Origin: Serripes groenlandicus
Taxonomy: Eukaryota > Mollusca > Bivalvia > Cardiida > Cardiidae
DNA: 64,000 nucleotides
Assembly: GCA_031761405.1 (NCBI GenBank)
Contig: JASEVX010000001.1
Location: 195,627,706-195,691,705 of the forward strand
Reading direction: 5' to 3'
How positions within the stretch are numbered: the stretch's first letter is position 1; each line of letters starts with the position of its first letter. Shown here piece by piece: positions 21,399 through 31,107 of the stretch. Made by a program: the position numbers and the translations under genes. Under the pieces are notes generated by a model. It ran no database searches, had not been told where the DNA came from, and saw nothing but the letters and a program-made list of their open reading frames with translations.

Positions 21399-21576
21399 CA
21401 GTCGAACCTGTGTTTAAGACCACATTTGTAAAGCAATTCCCTGTCTATAGCGACCATACTTTTCGTTTCTTAAATACTAATTTTCTGTAACAATGACCCT
21501 GTAATTATAGACCACCTGTGAACAAAGACTAGGTTGTTAACATCCCATGGGTAGTCTTTAAACACAGGTTGCACTG
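21399..21576. mobile_element. MITE with CAGTCGAACCTGTGTTTAAG termini
   Basis: The left CAGTCGAACCTGTGTTTAAG mirrors the right TCTTTAAACACAGGTTGCACTG. TA follows the right end. Size and termini fit a Tc1/mariner-like MITE, which is an inference. Confidence 0.7.
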
Positions 21577-21663
21577 TATTTAACAAATACCATATTTTAG
21601 TTTATCCCTTTTATCTTGAAGGTATATTCAGATAATTGGTAACACTGTCCAACATACAGCAAA

Positions 21664-21961
21664 CAACAGAAGACGAGAGTGGTACAGAGGTAGAGCGTCG
21701 GTCTCTTGTACCAAAGATCTCGGGTTCTAATCCCGTGATGAGCGGATTCTGCCTTTGGGATTTTCCACACAAACGACAGTACTGGTTCAGTATCCAGGAA
21801 ACAGACATCGAGCGTGATTAATACACGCTGAAAGCTTGTTTCGCAATCGATGCAAACTAAATAAGTTTAAACTAAAATATCTAGGCATAGCTATAAACAA
21901 TTCTTAAAATGAATAAATGAATAAAATGAATAAAAATGAATAAAAATGAATAAAAATGAAA
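21664..21961 (+). mobile_element. tRNA-derived SINE with intact promoter boxes and GAATAAA tail
   Basis: The head reads like a tRNA: TGGTACAGAGGTAGAGCG fits an A box and GGTTCTAATCC fits a B box. Then follow CCCGTGATGAGCGGATTCTG, TTTGGGATTTTCCACACAAA, GTACTGGTTCAGTATCCAGG and AGCGTGATTAATACACG. The 3' end is a (GAATAAAAAT)n tail at 21905-21961. The part downstream of the B box resembles half of the 52-bp satellite monomer. This is the best SINE reference of this type in the window; molluscan V-type SINEs have comparable organisation. Open frames over it are not genes. Confidence 0.8.
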
Positions 21962-22074
21962 ATATTTTGGAAAAAGTCTGACAGTCGCCTCAAAATGCTA
22001 CTAAATAATAGGAAGGATTAATTAATAGGTTGAGGTGAATCATCAAATGCAATTGGGAATAGTTTATTCATCGT

Positions 22075-22165
22075 TTCCCTCATTCATTCAGACGCTTCCT
22101 GGCATCTCTGAAGCAGACGACATCGGCGAACATTGTGGCAAAAAGAGAAATCGCGGATAAAATGA
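22075..22165. mobile_element. family J MITE, left half
   Basis: TTCCCTCATTCATTCAGACG, GAAGCAGACGACATCGGCGA and AACATTGTGGCAAAAAGAGA. Confidence 0.55.
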
Positions 22166-22202
22166 ATTGATATCACGTATAATTCGCCACCGCCTATTAT
22201 AG

Positions 22203-22302
22203 GTTATTGCATCAATATGGGAAGGTATTGTGTTGGACGAATTCCGCCGAAGGATCGAGTCTCAACACAATAGATTCCCATAATCATGCAATAACCTTTT
22301 TA
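22203..22302. repeat. foldback, arms of about 35 bp
   Basis: GGTTATTGCATCAATATGGG and TATTGTGTTG pair with CAACACAATA and CCCATAATCATGCAATAACC, around a loop containing GAATTCCGCCGAAGGATCG. A MITE remnant. Confidence 0.7.
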
Positions 22303-22621
22303 TTGTATAATTTGATATTGGCTATTTAAAAATTGTCGTTTTGTTTGTTTTAAACACGTTACAAATTTAGAAAATTAACACTCGTTTTGGATTATTTGGA
22401 TAAATAAACATTAACGATATATATCGCGCAATTATACTCTCCTTTACGATGGTTGCTAAGGTCGTGGAAAATATAATTGTTGTCGACTCGAAATGTGAAT
22501 CGTCGACAAAATGATGTGTAACGCCTTTTCTAACAGTGTTTTCCACTCGTGTATTCTCTTATTCTTGTATTTACGCCTGGAGATTTTTTTTGTTTTGTTA
22601 CGATTTAGATGCCCCTTTAAA

Positions 22622-22705
22622 CACAGGGGAGAGGCTCATATTTTTCACTTTTACTATTATAGTATAATGGTAAAAGTGAAAAAAAATATGAGCCTCTCCC
22701 CTGTG
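22622..22705. repeat. long near-perfect hairpin
   Basis: The arm at 22622-22661 (CACAGGGGAGAGGCTCATAT...) pairs with 22663-22705 (...ATATGAGCCTCTCCCCTGTG), interrupted only by a 3-base difference in an A/T run and a tiny mismatch. The loop is almost absent. TTTAAA-containing flanks on both sides extend the symmetry. It may be a foldback element. A small-RNA precursor is conceivable, but the lack of a loop argues against a canonical microRNA. Confidence 0.8.
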
Positions 22706-22709
22706 CCTT

Positions 22710-23134
22710 TAAAAGGGCCTTTTGACATCGCAGTAAGTTCAGTAAAGCGAACACACTTCTTTTATATACATATAAAGGCTACTGCGTTGATAAACTTCAC
22801 ATCGGCGGATAACAAAACAAATCTGAAGACCTATCTTTAAAACAATCATTTGCTTATTCATCCTAGCAGTTATGAATCCCTTTTTTATTTGTTTATACAC
22901 TTATAATAGATCGTCAACGACAATCAAAACAACAAGCGAGCAATATTATTGATGTACACGTCACATTATTACGTCAGAAACATACGTAGTTATAAAAAAT
23001 TTACTAGCGCAGCTAACGCTATAAATATATCGGATTGGGTTTTGTGTATGTCTATCGATTTTTCACTACGTGTCATCTATAAAAGATGTACCAAACAATG
23101 TACTATGAACCGTATAAGCACAGCTTTTTCCTAG
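22710..23134. other. no gene seen upstream of the exon-like piece
   Basis: Unique AT-rich sequence with two ACGTCA-type motifs (about 22955 and 22970) and TATAAAA at about 23081. No exon-like start follows the TATA-like box. Confidence 0.35.
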
Positions 23135-23260
23135 GACTATCAGAGAGTCGAACCTTGCGAAGATCACATCTGTAAACTGCTTCAAGTCCCGTCTACATTG
23201 ATACACAGCCTAAACAACACAGATGTTTTTTATTTCATTTATATTTGTAAATATGCCTAA
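23135..23260 (+). CDS. candidate terminal exon, unknown product
   Basis: The pyrimidine-rich acceptor GCTTTTTCCTAG ends at 23134. A phase-0 frame of 41 codons runs to TAA at 23258-23260. It starts DYQRVEPCEDHICKLLQVPS and ends in an aromatic-rich stretch. The last ten codons are AT-rich and may be fortuitous. No upstream exon was identified and no family is recognised. Confidence 0.3.
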   Translation, partial: DYQRVEPCEDHICKLLQVPSTLIHSLNNTDVFYFIYICKYA

Positions 23261-23351
23261 TTAGTTGTTTTTAAATGAGAGTCAACATCCTCCTATATTA
23301 TTAGGTCTTTAATTAAGGATGACTGATACCTGAAATATACATGTAATATAC

Positions 23352-23387
23352 CAAAGACCTAATAACACATGTGTTATTAGGTCTTTG
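23352..23387. repeat. perfect 36-bp palindrome in one terminal repeat
   Basis: CAAAGACCTAATAACACA is followed directly by its exact reverse complement. The arm ATTAGGTCTTT also occurs upstream at about 23300-23311. The other terminal repeat lacks these 43 bases. Confidence 0.95.
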
Positions 23388-23650
23388 AATATACATATAC
23401 AGTAAATGAGTAATGATTAGTTATCTCCTCCCCCCGGGGACAAGTTTTTTAGGATAAAGAAAACTTAAAACAAATTATGACTAGTCCTTAAGTCCATCTT
23501 AATTAAATGGTCTGTCAGCCTACTGTCGACATAGATAACTAAAAACGTGTAGTCACATCACTGATTGTAAATTAAAAGTCTCGAGAACCACTAAGCATGT
23601 TTGTTATACACACTCCAATATAAGTCTCTGAAATTAATAGACATGTCTTA

Positions 23651-24535
23651 TTATTGTTCATTCATCGGAGTATCTGGTTCAACCCTGTTTCGGCGTCTAG
23701 GTCTGCTTGAAGTCAATAGTTCTTTTTCCCCAGCGTTATTGTGAGGCTGAAGGCGGGAAAGAGCACGTGGCATCCGGGTCATGGTAGGCCCATTTAGTCC
23801 AGGACTGTGGTGTAATGATTGGTCCAAATCGAGTTGTCGAGGCAGTTGAATCGTCTGATTTTCCTGTTCCAGTGTAGGGGATTCACTCGCCGGAACTGGC
23901 GGGTTTTGGCTACTTGGTGGCGATGACAGAATGAAAGGCGGTGGCACCTTTGGCAGTGAAGCCTTTGAGGGAGCTTGAGAATTTGAGATCACTTCCTCAG
24001 ATTGAGCCATAGTGGGAACCAACAATGTTCCTTTTTCAGGGGTATTTTGAAACGGAGTGAACTTTCGAAGATGCTGGCGGTTGCGGATAGTAACACGGCC
24101 TGTGCCATCTACACGGACAACATACTGGTGGTACTGGCGTACTTCAACAATGGTTCCAGTCCGTTCCCATCTCCTGGGGTGGTTCCCCATTAAATTTTGT
24201 ATGTAAGCATGATCTCCAACCTGCAATGGTGGCAAGCGGTGAGTGTGTTCATTCCAACGTTCATGTTCCCTTGAATGCCGTCTGGCAAGTGCCATTTCTC
24301 GATGGGACATCAATTCAGTCCATGTTTCGTAAGGAGAATATCTACCCATCAGTATGGGAATAGCATCACGAATGGGTCGTCCAAAAAGGATCAATGCTTG
24401 GGATGCTTTTGTCTCTGGGTCAACAGAGTTTCTATACATTAGTAATGCTCTCTGGAATTTATCTACATCAAGTGATCCAGTTGCCGTAATATTGTCCATG
24501 AGCATGCGTTTTATCGTTTTTGAGTTCCGGGTCAC
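23651..24535 (-). pseudogene. integrase C-terminal fragment (Ty3/gypsy type)
   Basis: The frame of 294 codons has a stop immediately before its GTG, so it does not begin at a genuine start. Residues 26-60 match the end of a retroviral-type integrase core (ALLMYRNSVDP, FGRPIRDAIPIL). Residues about 104-158 form the GPY/F-like module (PPLQVGDHAYIQN, WERTGTIVEVRQY, GRVTIRNRQHLR). A Pro/Ser/Gln-rich tail of about 130 residues follows. The catalytic D,D(35)E residues lie upstream in intact relatives and are missing here, so the product cannot be an active integrase. The tail ends basic (RPRRRN). Open status over 885 bases suggests the deletion or the insertion is fairly recent. Confidence 0.8.
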
Positions 24536-24840
24536 TCACTACCAGCAGCGCCTTCTGTCTGATCGAGAATTCGAGGAAAATAGAATGCTTTTTGTGTGAA
24601 ATGATCTGGATATTAGAATAACTTCAAGGTTCGTTGTGTTGAGCGTGATTTGCCAGGCTTTAGTGTTTGTATTCAAGTCGACGGGGAAAGTTATGAAGGA
24701 TTTGTCTTAAACCTGGATTTTACCGTGAAATCAGTATCAGTCATAAATGAGAGTCAACATCCTCCTATATTATTAGGTATTTAATTAAGGATGACTGATA
24801 CCTGAAATATACATGTAATATACATATACAGTAAATGAGT

Positions 24841-25493
24841 TTCCGACCAATCAACTTGGCTTGAAGGAATCTGATAGAGGATCACCCTAGGAACATTTCT
24901 ACAAAATTATTTTAAAATCGGCCTAACCCTTTCGGAGGAGAAGATTTTTTAAATTTTCACTATAGCCATATAAGGCAAAATAGCCCCCCCCCCCTGGCAG
25001 CCATGTTTTTTGACCAATCAACATGGCTTGAAGGAATCTGATAGAGGGTCATCCAAGGAACATTTCTACAAAATTATTTTAAAATCTGCCTAACCCTTTC
25101 GGAGGAGAAGATTTTTTAAGTTTTCACTATAGCCATATAAGGCAAAATAGCCCCCCCCCCTCCCGGCAGCCATGTTTTTTGACCAATCAACATGGCTTGA
25201 AGGAATCTGATAGAGGGTCATCCAAGGAACATTTCTACAAAATTATTTGAAAATCGGCCAACCAGTTTGGGAGAAGAAGAATTTTGATTTTTTTTTCATT
25301 TCGTTGCCATGGAAATTCTGCATGGATCCCAAAAATTTGAAGGAAATCTGGTGAGGTCATTGTGAGGATGCTTTCTGTGAAGTTTAATCCCAATTGACCC
25401 ACTGGTTACTGAGGAAAAGAAGTTGACGCACGCCGGACGCAGGACAAAAGGCGATCACAATAACTCACCTTGAGCAAAGCTCAAGTGAGCTAA
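24841..25493 (+). repeat. HINE family A, head missing
   Basis: About three 165-bp core units (GACCAATCAACATGGCTTGA, AGGAACATTTCTACAAAATT) are followed by GACGCACGCCGGACGC and the hairpin end CTCACCTTGAGC / GCTCAAGTGAGCTAA. It starts abruptly inside a unit where the LTR-like element stops. Confidence 0.8.
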
Positions 25494-25494
25494 A

Positions 25495-25844
25495 AAGGGC
25501 ACCAATTTGCATCATATACAGGAAAGAGTTATCTTAATTGGTTCTGTATACAGTTGTGGAATTGGGAAGAGTTGTATAAAGTGTTAATACAATGCTTGAA
25601 GTAGTTAATGAGATATGGACTTTTAATGTAGTTGCACGCAAAACTTTGACCAGAAGTCCAAAAAGGGCTATAATTGCATCAAATGCTGGAAAGAGTTATC
25701 GTACTTGATTGTTTATATAATATATAGGTGTGATGGTTCGGAAGGGCTGTATAAAGTTTCAATGCAATGCATCATGTAGTTACTAAGATATGGTCTCTTA
25801 ATGTAGTTGCATGTAAAACTTCAGAATCCAGAATTTATAAATCC
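25495..25844 (+). repeat. two diverged tandem units of about 175 bp
   Basis: AAAGAGTTATCNTANTTGNTT, AATGTAGTTGCANGNAAAAC and GTTNNTNAGATATGGNCT recur once. This is a HINE-type core without visible ends. Confidence 0.55.
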
Positions 25845-26829
25845 AACAAGAGTGCCAAATGTCACAAAAAACGCCCGTCCTGTTTTTTTAAGACGAATTA
25901 AGTATAGTGATAATTGGTTGTACATAAAGCAAATTTAGAGAGCAGACACTGTTAGTACAGTTTTGGCCATTTCGAGGGACATAAGTGTGTAGTGACTAAG
26001 ATAACGTGGTAAGTTATCGAACTTGTCCAAGATATTATGCCAATACACATTCTGACCAAATTTGGTGATGATTGGACAAAGGCTTCTAAAGTTATTGAGC
26101 TGACAAGACCAATTTTAGGTAATTTCTATAATTAAAGGGCAATAACTCTCTATCGACTGGAACAAAATGGCTATTTATCAAACTTGTCCAAGATATTACG
26201 CCAATACACATTCTGACTAAATTTAGTGATGATTGGACAAAGGCTCCTAAAGTTATTGAGCTGACAAGACCAATTTTAGGTAATTTCTATAATTAAAGAG
26301 CGATAACTCTCAATTGACTAAAGCGATATGACTAGTTATCAAACTTGTCTGAGATATTATGCCAATACACATTCTGACTAAATTTGGTGATGATTGGACA
26401 AAGGCTTCTAAAGTTATTGAGCTGACAAGACCAATTTTAGGTAGTTTCTATAATCAAAGGGCGATAACTCTTGATTGACTAAAGCAATATAGCTAGTTAT
26501 CGAACTTGTATGAGATATTATGCCAATACACATTCTGACTAAATTTGGTGATGATTAGACAAAGGCTTCTTAAGTTATTGAGCTGACAAGACCAATTTTG
26601 GGTAAATTCTATAATTAAAGGGCGATAACTCTCGATTGACTAAAGTGATATGGCTAGTTATCGAACTTGTCTGAGATATTATCCCAATACACATTCTGAC
26701 TAAATTTGGTGATGATTGGACAAAGGCTTCTTAAGTTATTGAGCTGACAACATACTGGACGCTGCCCGCCCATATGCCGAAGCTAAAACTATAATACGAT
26801 CCGTTTTTTCAAAACGGGCGGGCATATAA
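25845..26829 (+). repeat. HINE family B, complete
   Basis: The head is AACAAGAGTGCCAAATGTCA with ACGCCCGTCC. Then come five tandem units of 161 bp (GATATTATGCCAATACACAT, AGTTATTGAGCTGACAAGAC), then GACGCTGCCCGCC and a tail hairpin ending AAAACGGGCGGGCATATAA. The GGGCGGGC of the tail is complementary to GCCCGTCC-type sequence in the head. Confidence 0.85.
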
Positions 26830-26831
26830 AA

Positions 26832-27990
26832 ACCATCAGAAAGCGTCTATATGAGGGAAAGGGTTAAAAGTCCCAAGAGTTGTCTGCCACAGAGGCTTAC
26901 AGTGGGCTGATCCAGATGAAGGTTGAACCTATTCTTTCACACATATAATTTTCTATGCAAAAATGTGAACAAATTATACACATGCAAGTCATTTGATTGA
27001 ATCAAAGTCGAAAACATTGTCGCAAAAGCAGAAATTTATCACAGTAAGCAGTTTCTCTTTTTGCCACAATGTTTTTAATAATATGCAAATATTATCAAAT
27101 ATTTACATTAACTGTTGAGAAAGGCATTTTTGTAAATTGGAAAAAACAACAAAAAATTACCTTTCACAGGCCTTCCTTATGTGAAACCCATTAATCAAAA
27201 AGTTTTGAATGTCTTATTCTTTTCCATATGACTTCTGGTTCAATTTACTGTGCTTCACTGCTTGTTTTCAAAAGGTATCATGTGTCAAGGCGTGAAATGA
27301 ACTTTGACACCAAGTGACGCAGTTTCAGAATTGTCTGATATTTGATAGTGCTATAAGTTCTAGTGAATTTTCATAAAGTTTGGATGAAAAAGGTCGTGAT
27401 CTCTAGAAAGTTAACAGCGTTTTTCTAAGATATGACCTAGATTTTGACCCCATGTATGCTAGTTTCAAACTCGACTAAGATCTGAAAGATATAAATCTCC
27501 TAAAACATTTTGTAAAATTTAAATGAAAATGTTTCCTCCAGTGTTCACAAGCTTTTGTATGTAAAATTTGATCTTGTTTTGAACACACATTACCCAATTT
27601 TGAATTTGACCAAGTATTGATTGAGATAAATGTTCCTTTGAACTTTCATATGGATTGGATGTAAAATGTAGCCTCTAGTGTTCAAAGTTTCATGAAGAAA
27701 GGATGGATAGTAGGGGCTTCAAAAGTGTTAACAAGCAAATTGTTGATGACGGACAACGAACAAGGGACAAAAACTCACCATGAGCACTTTGTGCTAAAAA
27801 TACGAGAATGTTAACAAGATTTTTCTTCAATTTACCTAGTTTTTTGCAAGTAGAGTGATAACAAGGCAATTCTTGAAGACAGACAAAAGATGATCACAGT
27901 TGCTAACCTTGAGCACTTTGTGCTCAGGTGAGGTAAAAAATCATAGAAAGTTGGAAGCATCGATTGATAGAGTTGAAATTATAGAGGAAA
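26832..27990 (+). repeat. segmental duplication SD2, copy A
   Basis: Homologous to about 59975-62843, which is longer because of two insertions. It includes a J MITE right end (AAAGGGTTAAAAGTCCCAAG), a J half with TTTGCCACAATG, and a HINE core ending GCACTTTGTGCTCAGGTGAG at about 27930. No gene. Confidence 0.8.
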
Positions 27991-28069
27991 TAATTTTTTA
28001 GCAACAAACCATATACACAGTGAGAGCTAAAACAACTGGTCTTAATCTCACACAATTTTCTTCTCTTGA

Positions 28070-28276
28070 ATAAATTCTTTCACTCATGACAAACCTGCAA
28101 CAGATGCCTTCTGTGATAATATCTAGGCAATTTTTTTTTAAAAAAAATCTATACATGAAAGTATAATTATTGAAAAGAGATGAAAATATTGTGACAAAAA
28201 GAGAAGTTGTTCAAAATGAGCAATTTCTCCTTTTGCCAGAATGTTTCCAAGTTGCTGTATGTGGAAAAGGGTTAAA
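28070..28276 (+). mobile_element. family J MITE
   Basis: From TTCTTTCACTCATGACAAAC through TTGTTCAAAATGAGCAATTT and CTTTTGCCAGAATG to GTATGTGGAAAAGGGTTAAA. TTAA is present at the right. Confidence 0.65.
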
Positions 28277-28361
28277 TTAACTACATTTGAGCAGACGTTT
28301 TTTTGTTAAATTTAATCTTTAGTTTTCAAATTGGTAGAGATAAAAATTCTTTTCCCACTTG

Positions 28362-28860
28362 CAGGTGATTGATTTGGGTGAAACGCTGTTTTCAAAATAA
28401 ATTTGGTCATATCACAGCAACGAATTCACCTACTTGTTTCCTGGCTTTCCAAGCAACTGGCTGCTTTTCCACAAAGAACTAGAAATATCACTGAAGGTGA
28501 AGAATACCCCCAGCTGGTGCCTGACAATATACATATGTATGAGAAATTCAAGGGGCCATAACTCATTTAAAAATAATTCCAGGGCAACACGTTGACAATA
28601 TGCACAACTAGGCTTGGTATCAATCATTCTTGTGAAGTTATATTGAATTCTGACGAAGGGTTGCTGAGAAATAGTGTTCACAAGAAATGTCTACAGACCA
28701 ACGGACCGACCGACAAGCGTAACTCCTATATAGCCCCCATATACTATGTATCTGGGGTTATAATTAGTCCATTGGTGGAAGACAAATGATGCTTGTCGCT
28801 TTGACTGTTGTCAAACTTTTGAATTATAATTGGAGAAGCTGGGGCTCAAACTAACAAAAT
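28362..28860 (-). mobile_element. SINE split by a HINE insertion
   Basis: Read on minus, the SINE body runs from about 28860 to 28764, is interrupted by a HINE at 28477-28763, and resumes through GCAGCCAGTTGCTTGGAAAG to about 28362. Uninterrupted relatives at 52625-52885 and 18655-18928 show the expected joined sequence. Confidence 0.7.
28477..28763 (+). repeat. HINE family F, short copy
   Basis: The head AACTAGAAATATCACTGAAG is followed by AATACCCCC. One core unit and GACCGACCGACAAGCG come next, and the tail is TAGCCCCCATATACTATGTA then TCTGGGGTTATAA. Head and tail carry complementary C and G runs. Confidence 0.8.
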
Positions 28861-29300
28861 GCTAAATTTCTCCTTTTGCCACAATGAAATAAACTTTCAT
28901 TTAGAGAGATTATCTATATATTTTTCAAAGACGTATTTCACGTCCACTGCTACTATTTCAGGTGCAGAATTAATTTTTTACCTGATGAAAATATCTGAAG
29001 TGTTAAAAGATTGCAAGAAATTGCTTGTTTTTAGCAATTTCTCCAATTCCCACAATGTTTTCAAAGGTTGTTTGCAATAATTATATCAGGTATAGCATAA
29101 AGCATACAGTGGAAGACAGACAATCACAACAACAACTATAATGGTTTAACTGATGGTTTTATTTACAGATGAATTATTCTTACACTTTACCCACTTGCAT
29201 ATTCTATTGATGCAGCTACTGCAGACCACTTTTGAAAACATTGCAGCAAAAGTAGAAATAACTTACTATGAGCAGCAATATCTACTTTTGTCACAATGAT
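28850..29300. mobile_element. family J MITE fragments
   Basis: TTTCTCCTTTTGCCACAATG at 28868, GCTTGTTTTTAGCAATTTCT near 29022, CCACAATGTTTTCAAAGGTT near 29049, and GCAGACCACTTTTGAAAACA near 29220. Confidence 0.55.
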
Positions 29301-29448
29301 ATTCAACTCAATTTAAAAATCATACGAGCTGTTTCTTATTGGCCATAATGTTTTCAACTCAATCAAATTTTTTTTTTTTTATATAGAGTTAAAAACAATG
29401 TGGAATAAGGATAAGTTAACAATACATGTACTACTCTTCCAAAACTTT

Positions 29449-29680
29449 TAACCCTTTCCCATATACAGACGCTTTCAGCCTCCTCTGCAGCAGATAACTT
29501 TTGAAAACAATATGGCAAAAGTAAAAATTGCTCACACAAGCAATAATTACTCTTTTTGCTACACAGTTTTCAACTCCATTCAATAGTTTTGCTTTTATTT
29601 ATAGAGATTTACCAAATTTTCGTCTAGATGTTTTGAAAGCCTTCTGCTGAAGATTTATTGTATGTGGGAAAGGGTTAACA
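29449..29680 (+). mobile_element. family J MITE, full copy
   Basis: TTAACCCTTTCCCATATACA at the left and GTGGGAAAGGGTTAA at the right, TTAA on both sides. The inner halves GATAACTTTTGAAAACAATA and TTTTGAAAGCCTTCTGC are complementary. The clearest example of the family's ends. Confidence 0.85.
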
Positions 29681-29934
29681 CGAACAAGATAATGCTTTTA
29701 ATAATGTTAACATTATCACCTTTCATTTATTCTTTTCCCTTCTCTTTTAAAACAATAACATTGAACATAAAAATCTAGCAATGGAGAAATTCATTATTAT
29801 ATGTGCATTAAACACAATTAATTTCATTTTTTACCTTTTATATGATTTAATAATTAAACCCTTTACAACCCATAAAATATATAGGAATACATATGGGAAA
29901 ACATCACAATAGATTACTTGTGTAATAGGTTATA

Positions 29935-31095
29935 CCCTTTCTCACATGCAGATGCGCAGCAGACAACTTTTGTAAACATTGTGAAAACAAGAGGCCCATG
30001 AGGGCCTATGCTCTACTGGAATGGTTCTTTGGTCATTTTCAATCCAGAGCATGTATGTATGGTGAAGATCGGATAGTAAATGGAGGCTCTTTTGTGATCA
30101 CAAGCTGTATTATAGCAATTTTTACAATTTCATGGGCCATAATCCAGTCTTGCATGGGCGGATCTGGCTGATTTTCAAAAGGAACCAAGCTCTCATCAAT
30201 ATTTAACTACTATCTAAGTTTGGTGAAGATCAGATAGTAAATGGAGCCTCTATTGTGTTCACATGCTCAATTATAGCAATTTGGACAATTTCAAGGGCCA
30301 TAATCCAGTCTTGCATGGGCGGATCTGGCTGGTTTACGAAAGGAACTGAGCTCTCATGGATATCTCACTACTGTATAAGTTTGGTTGAGATACAATCAAA
30401 AGTGAAGACTGTATCGTGTTAACAAGCTCTTTTATAGCGATTTTGACCATTTCAAGGGCCATAATCAAGTCATGTGTGGGCGGATCTGGCTGGTTTTCGA
30501 AAGGAACCGAGCTCTCATGAATATCAAACTACTGTATATGTTTGGTTGAGATACAATCAAAAGTGAAGACTGTATCGTGTTAACAAGGTCTTTTATAGCA
30601 ATTTGACCATTTCAAGGGCCATAATCCAGTCATGCATGGGCGGATCTGGCTGGTTTTGGAAAGGAACCGAGCTCTTATGGATATCTAACTACTGTATAAG
30701 TTTGGTTGAGATACAATAAAAAAAGAAGACTGTATTGTGTTAACAAGCTCTTTTATAGCAATTTTGACCATTTCAAGGGCCATAATCCAGTCATGCATAG
30801 GCGGATCTGGCTGGTTTTCAAAAGGAACCGAGCTCTCATGGATATCTAACTACTGTATAAGTTTAGTTGAGATACAATCAAAAGTGAAGACTGTATCGTG
30901 TTAACAAGAAATTGTTTACGCACGCACGCACGGACGACGGACAAATCGCCACGACATAAGCCCTTCTGGCCTTTGGCCAGTAGAGCTAAAAAGAGAAATT
31001 GCTCATAATGACCAATTTATCCTTTTTGCACAATGATTTCAAAAATTGTCTGCAGCCAATGGGTCTAAAGGGGTTTTACCGTTGGAAAGGATCAG
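29935..31095. mobile_element. family J MITE split by HINE C
   Basis: Left part TTCTCACATGCAGATGCGCA to AACATTGTGAAAA (29985). Right part AGAGAAATTGCTCATAATGA to GGTTTTACCGTTGGAAAGG (31090). Together they recreate one J copy. Confidence 0.75.
29986..30989 (+). repeat. HINE family C, complete, nested in a MITE
   Basis: The head AACAAGAGGCCCATGAGGGC forms a dyad and is followed by CTCTACTGG. About five 160-bp units (GGGCGGATCTGGCTGGTTTT, AGTGAAGACTGTATCGTGTT) precede ACGCACGCACGCACGGACGA. The tail is TTCTGGCCTTTGGCCAGTAGAGCTAA, whose CCAGTAGAG complements the head. Confidence 0.85.
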
Positions 31096-31107
31096 GAGTA
31101 TATGACA

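Larger units (their letters stand above)
23272..24840 (-). mobile_element. Ty3/gypsy-like deletion derivative bounded by direct repeats
   Basis: Direct repeats at 23272-23411 and 24744-24840 (TAAATGAGAGTCAACATCCT ... CAGTAAATGAGT) bracket an integrase C-terminal reading frame. On the minus strand the order is 5' repeat, about 200 bp of leader, integrase fragment, purine-rich tract CCGGGGGGAGGAGATAAC near 23425-23440, then the 3' repeat. This is the order expected of an LTR retroelement with its 3' polypurine tract. TG...CA termini and a primer site are not clear, and gag, protease, reverse transcriptase and the integrase core are absent. The 3' repeat carries an extra 43 bases, including a perfect palindrome. 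Confidence 0.65.

Noticed and set aside
22511..22840. 109-codon plus-strand frame
   Set aside because: Runs through both arms of the 22622-22705 hairpin; the second half mirrors the first. No start context or conservation evidence.
24002..24599. Plus-strand frames of 63-81 codons
   Set aside because: Shadows of the integrase fragment on the minus strand.
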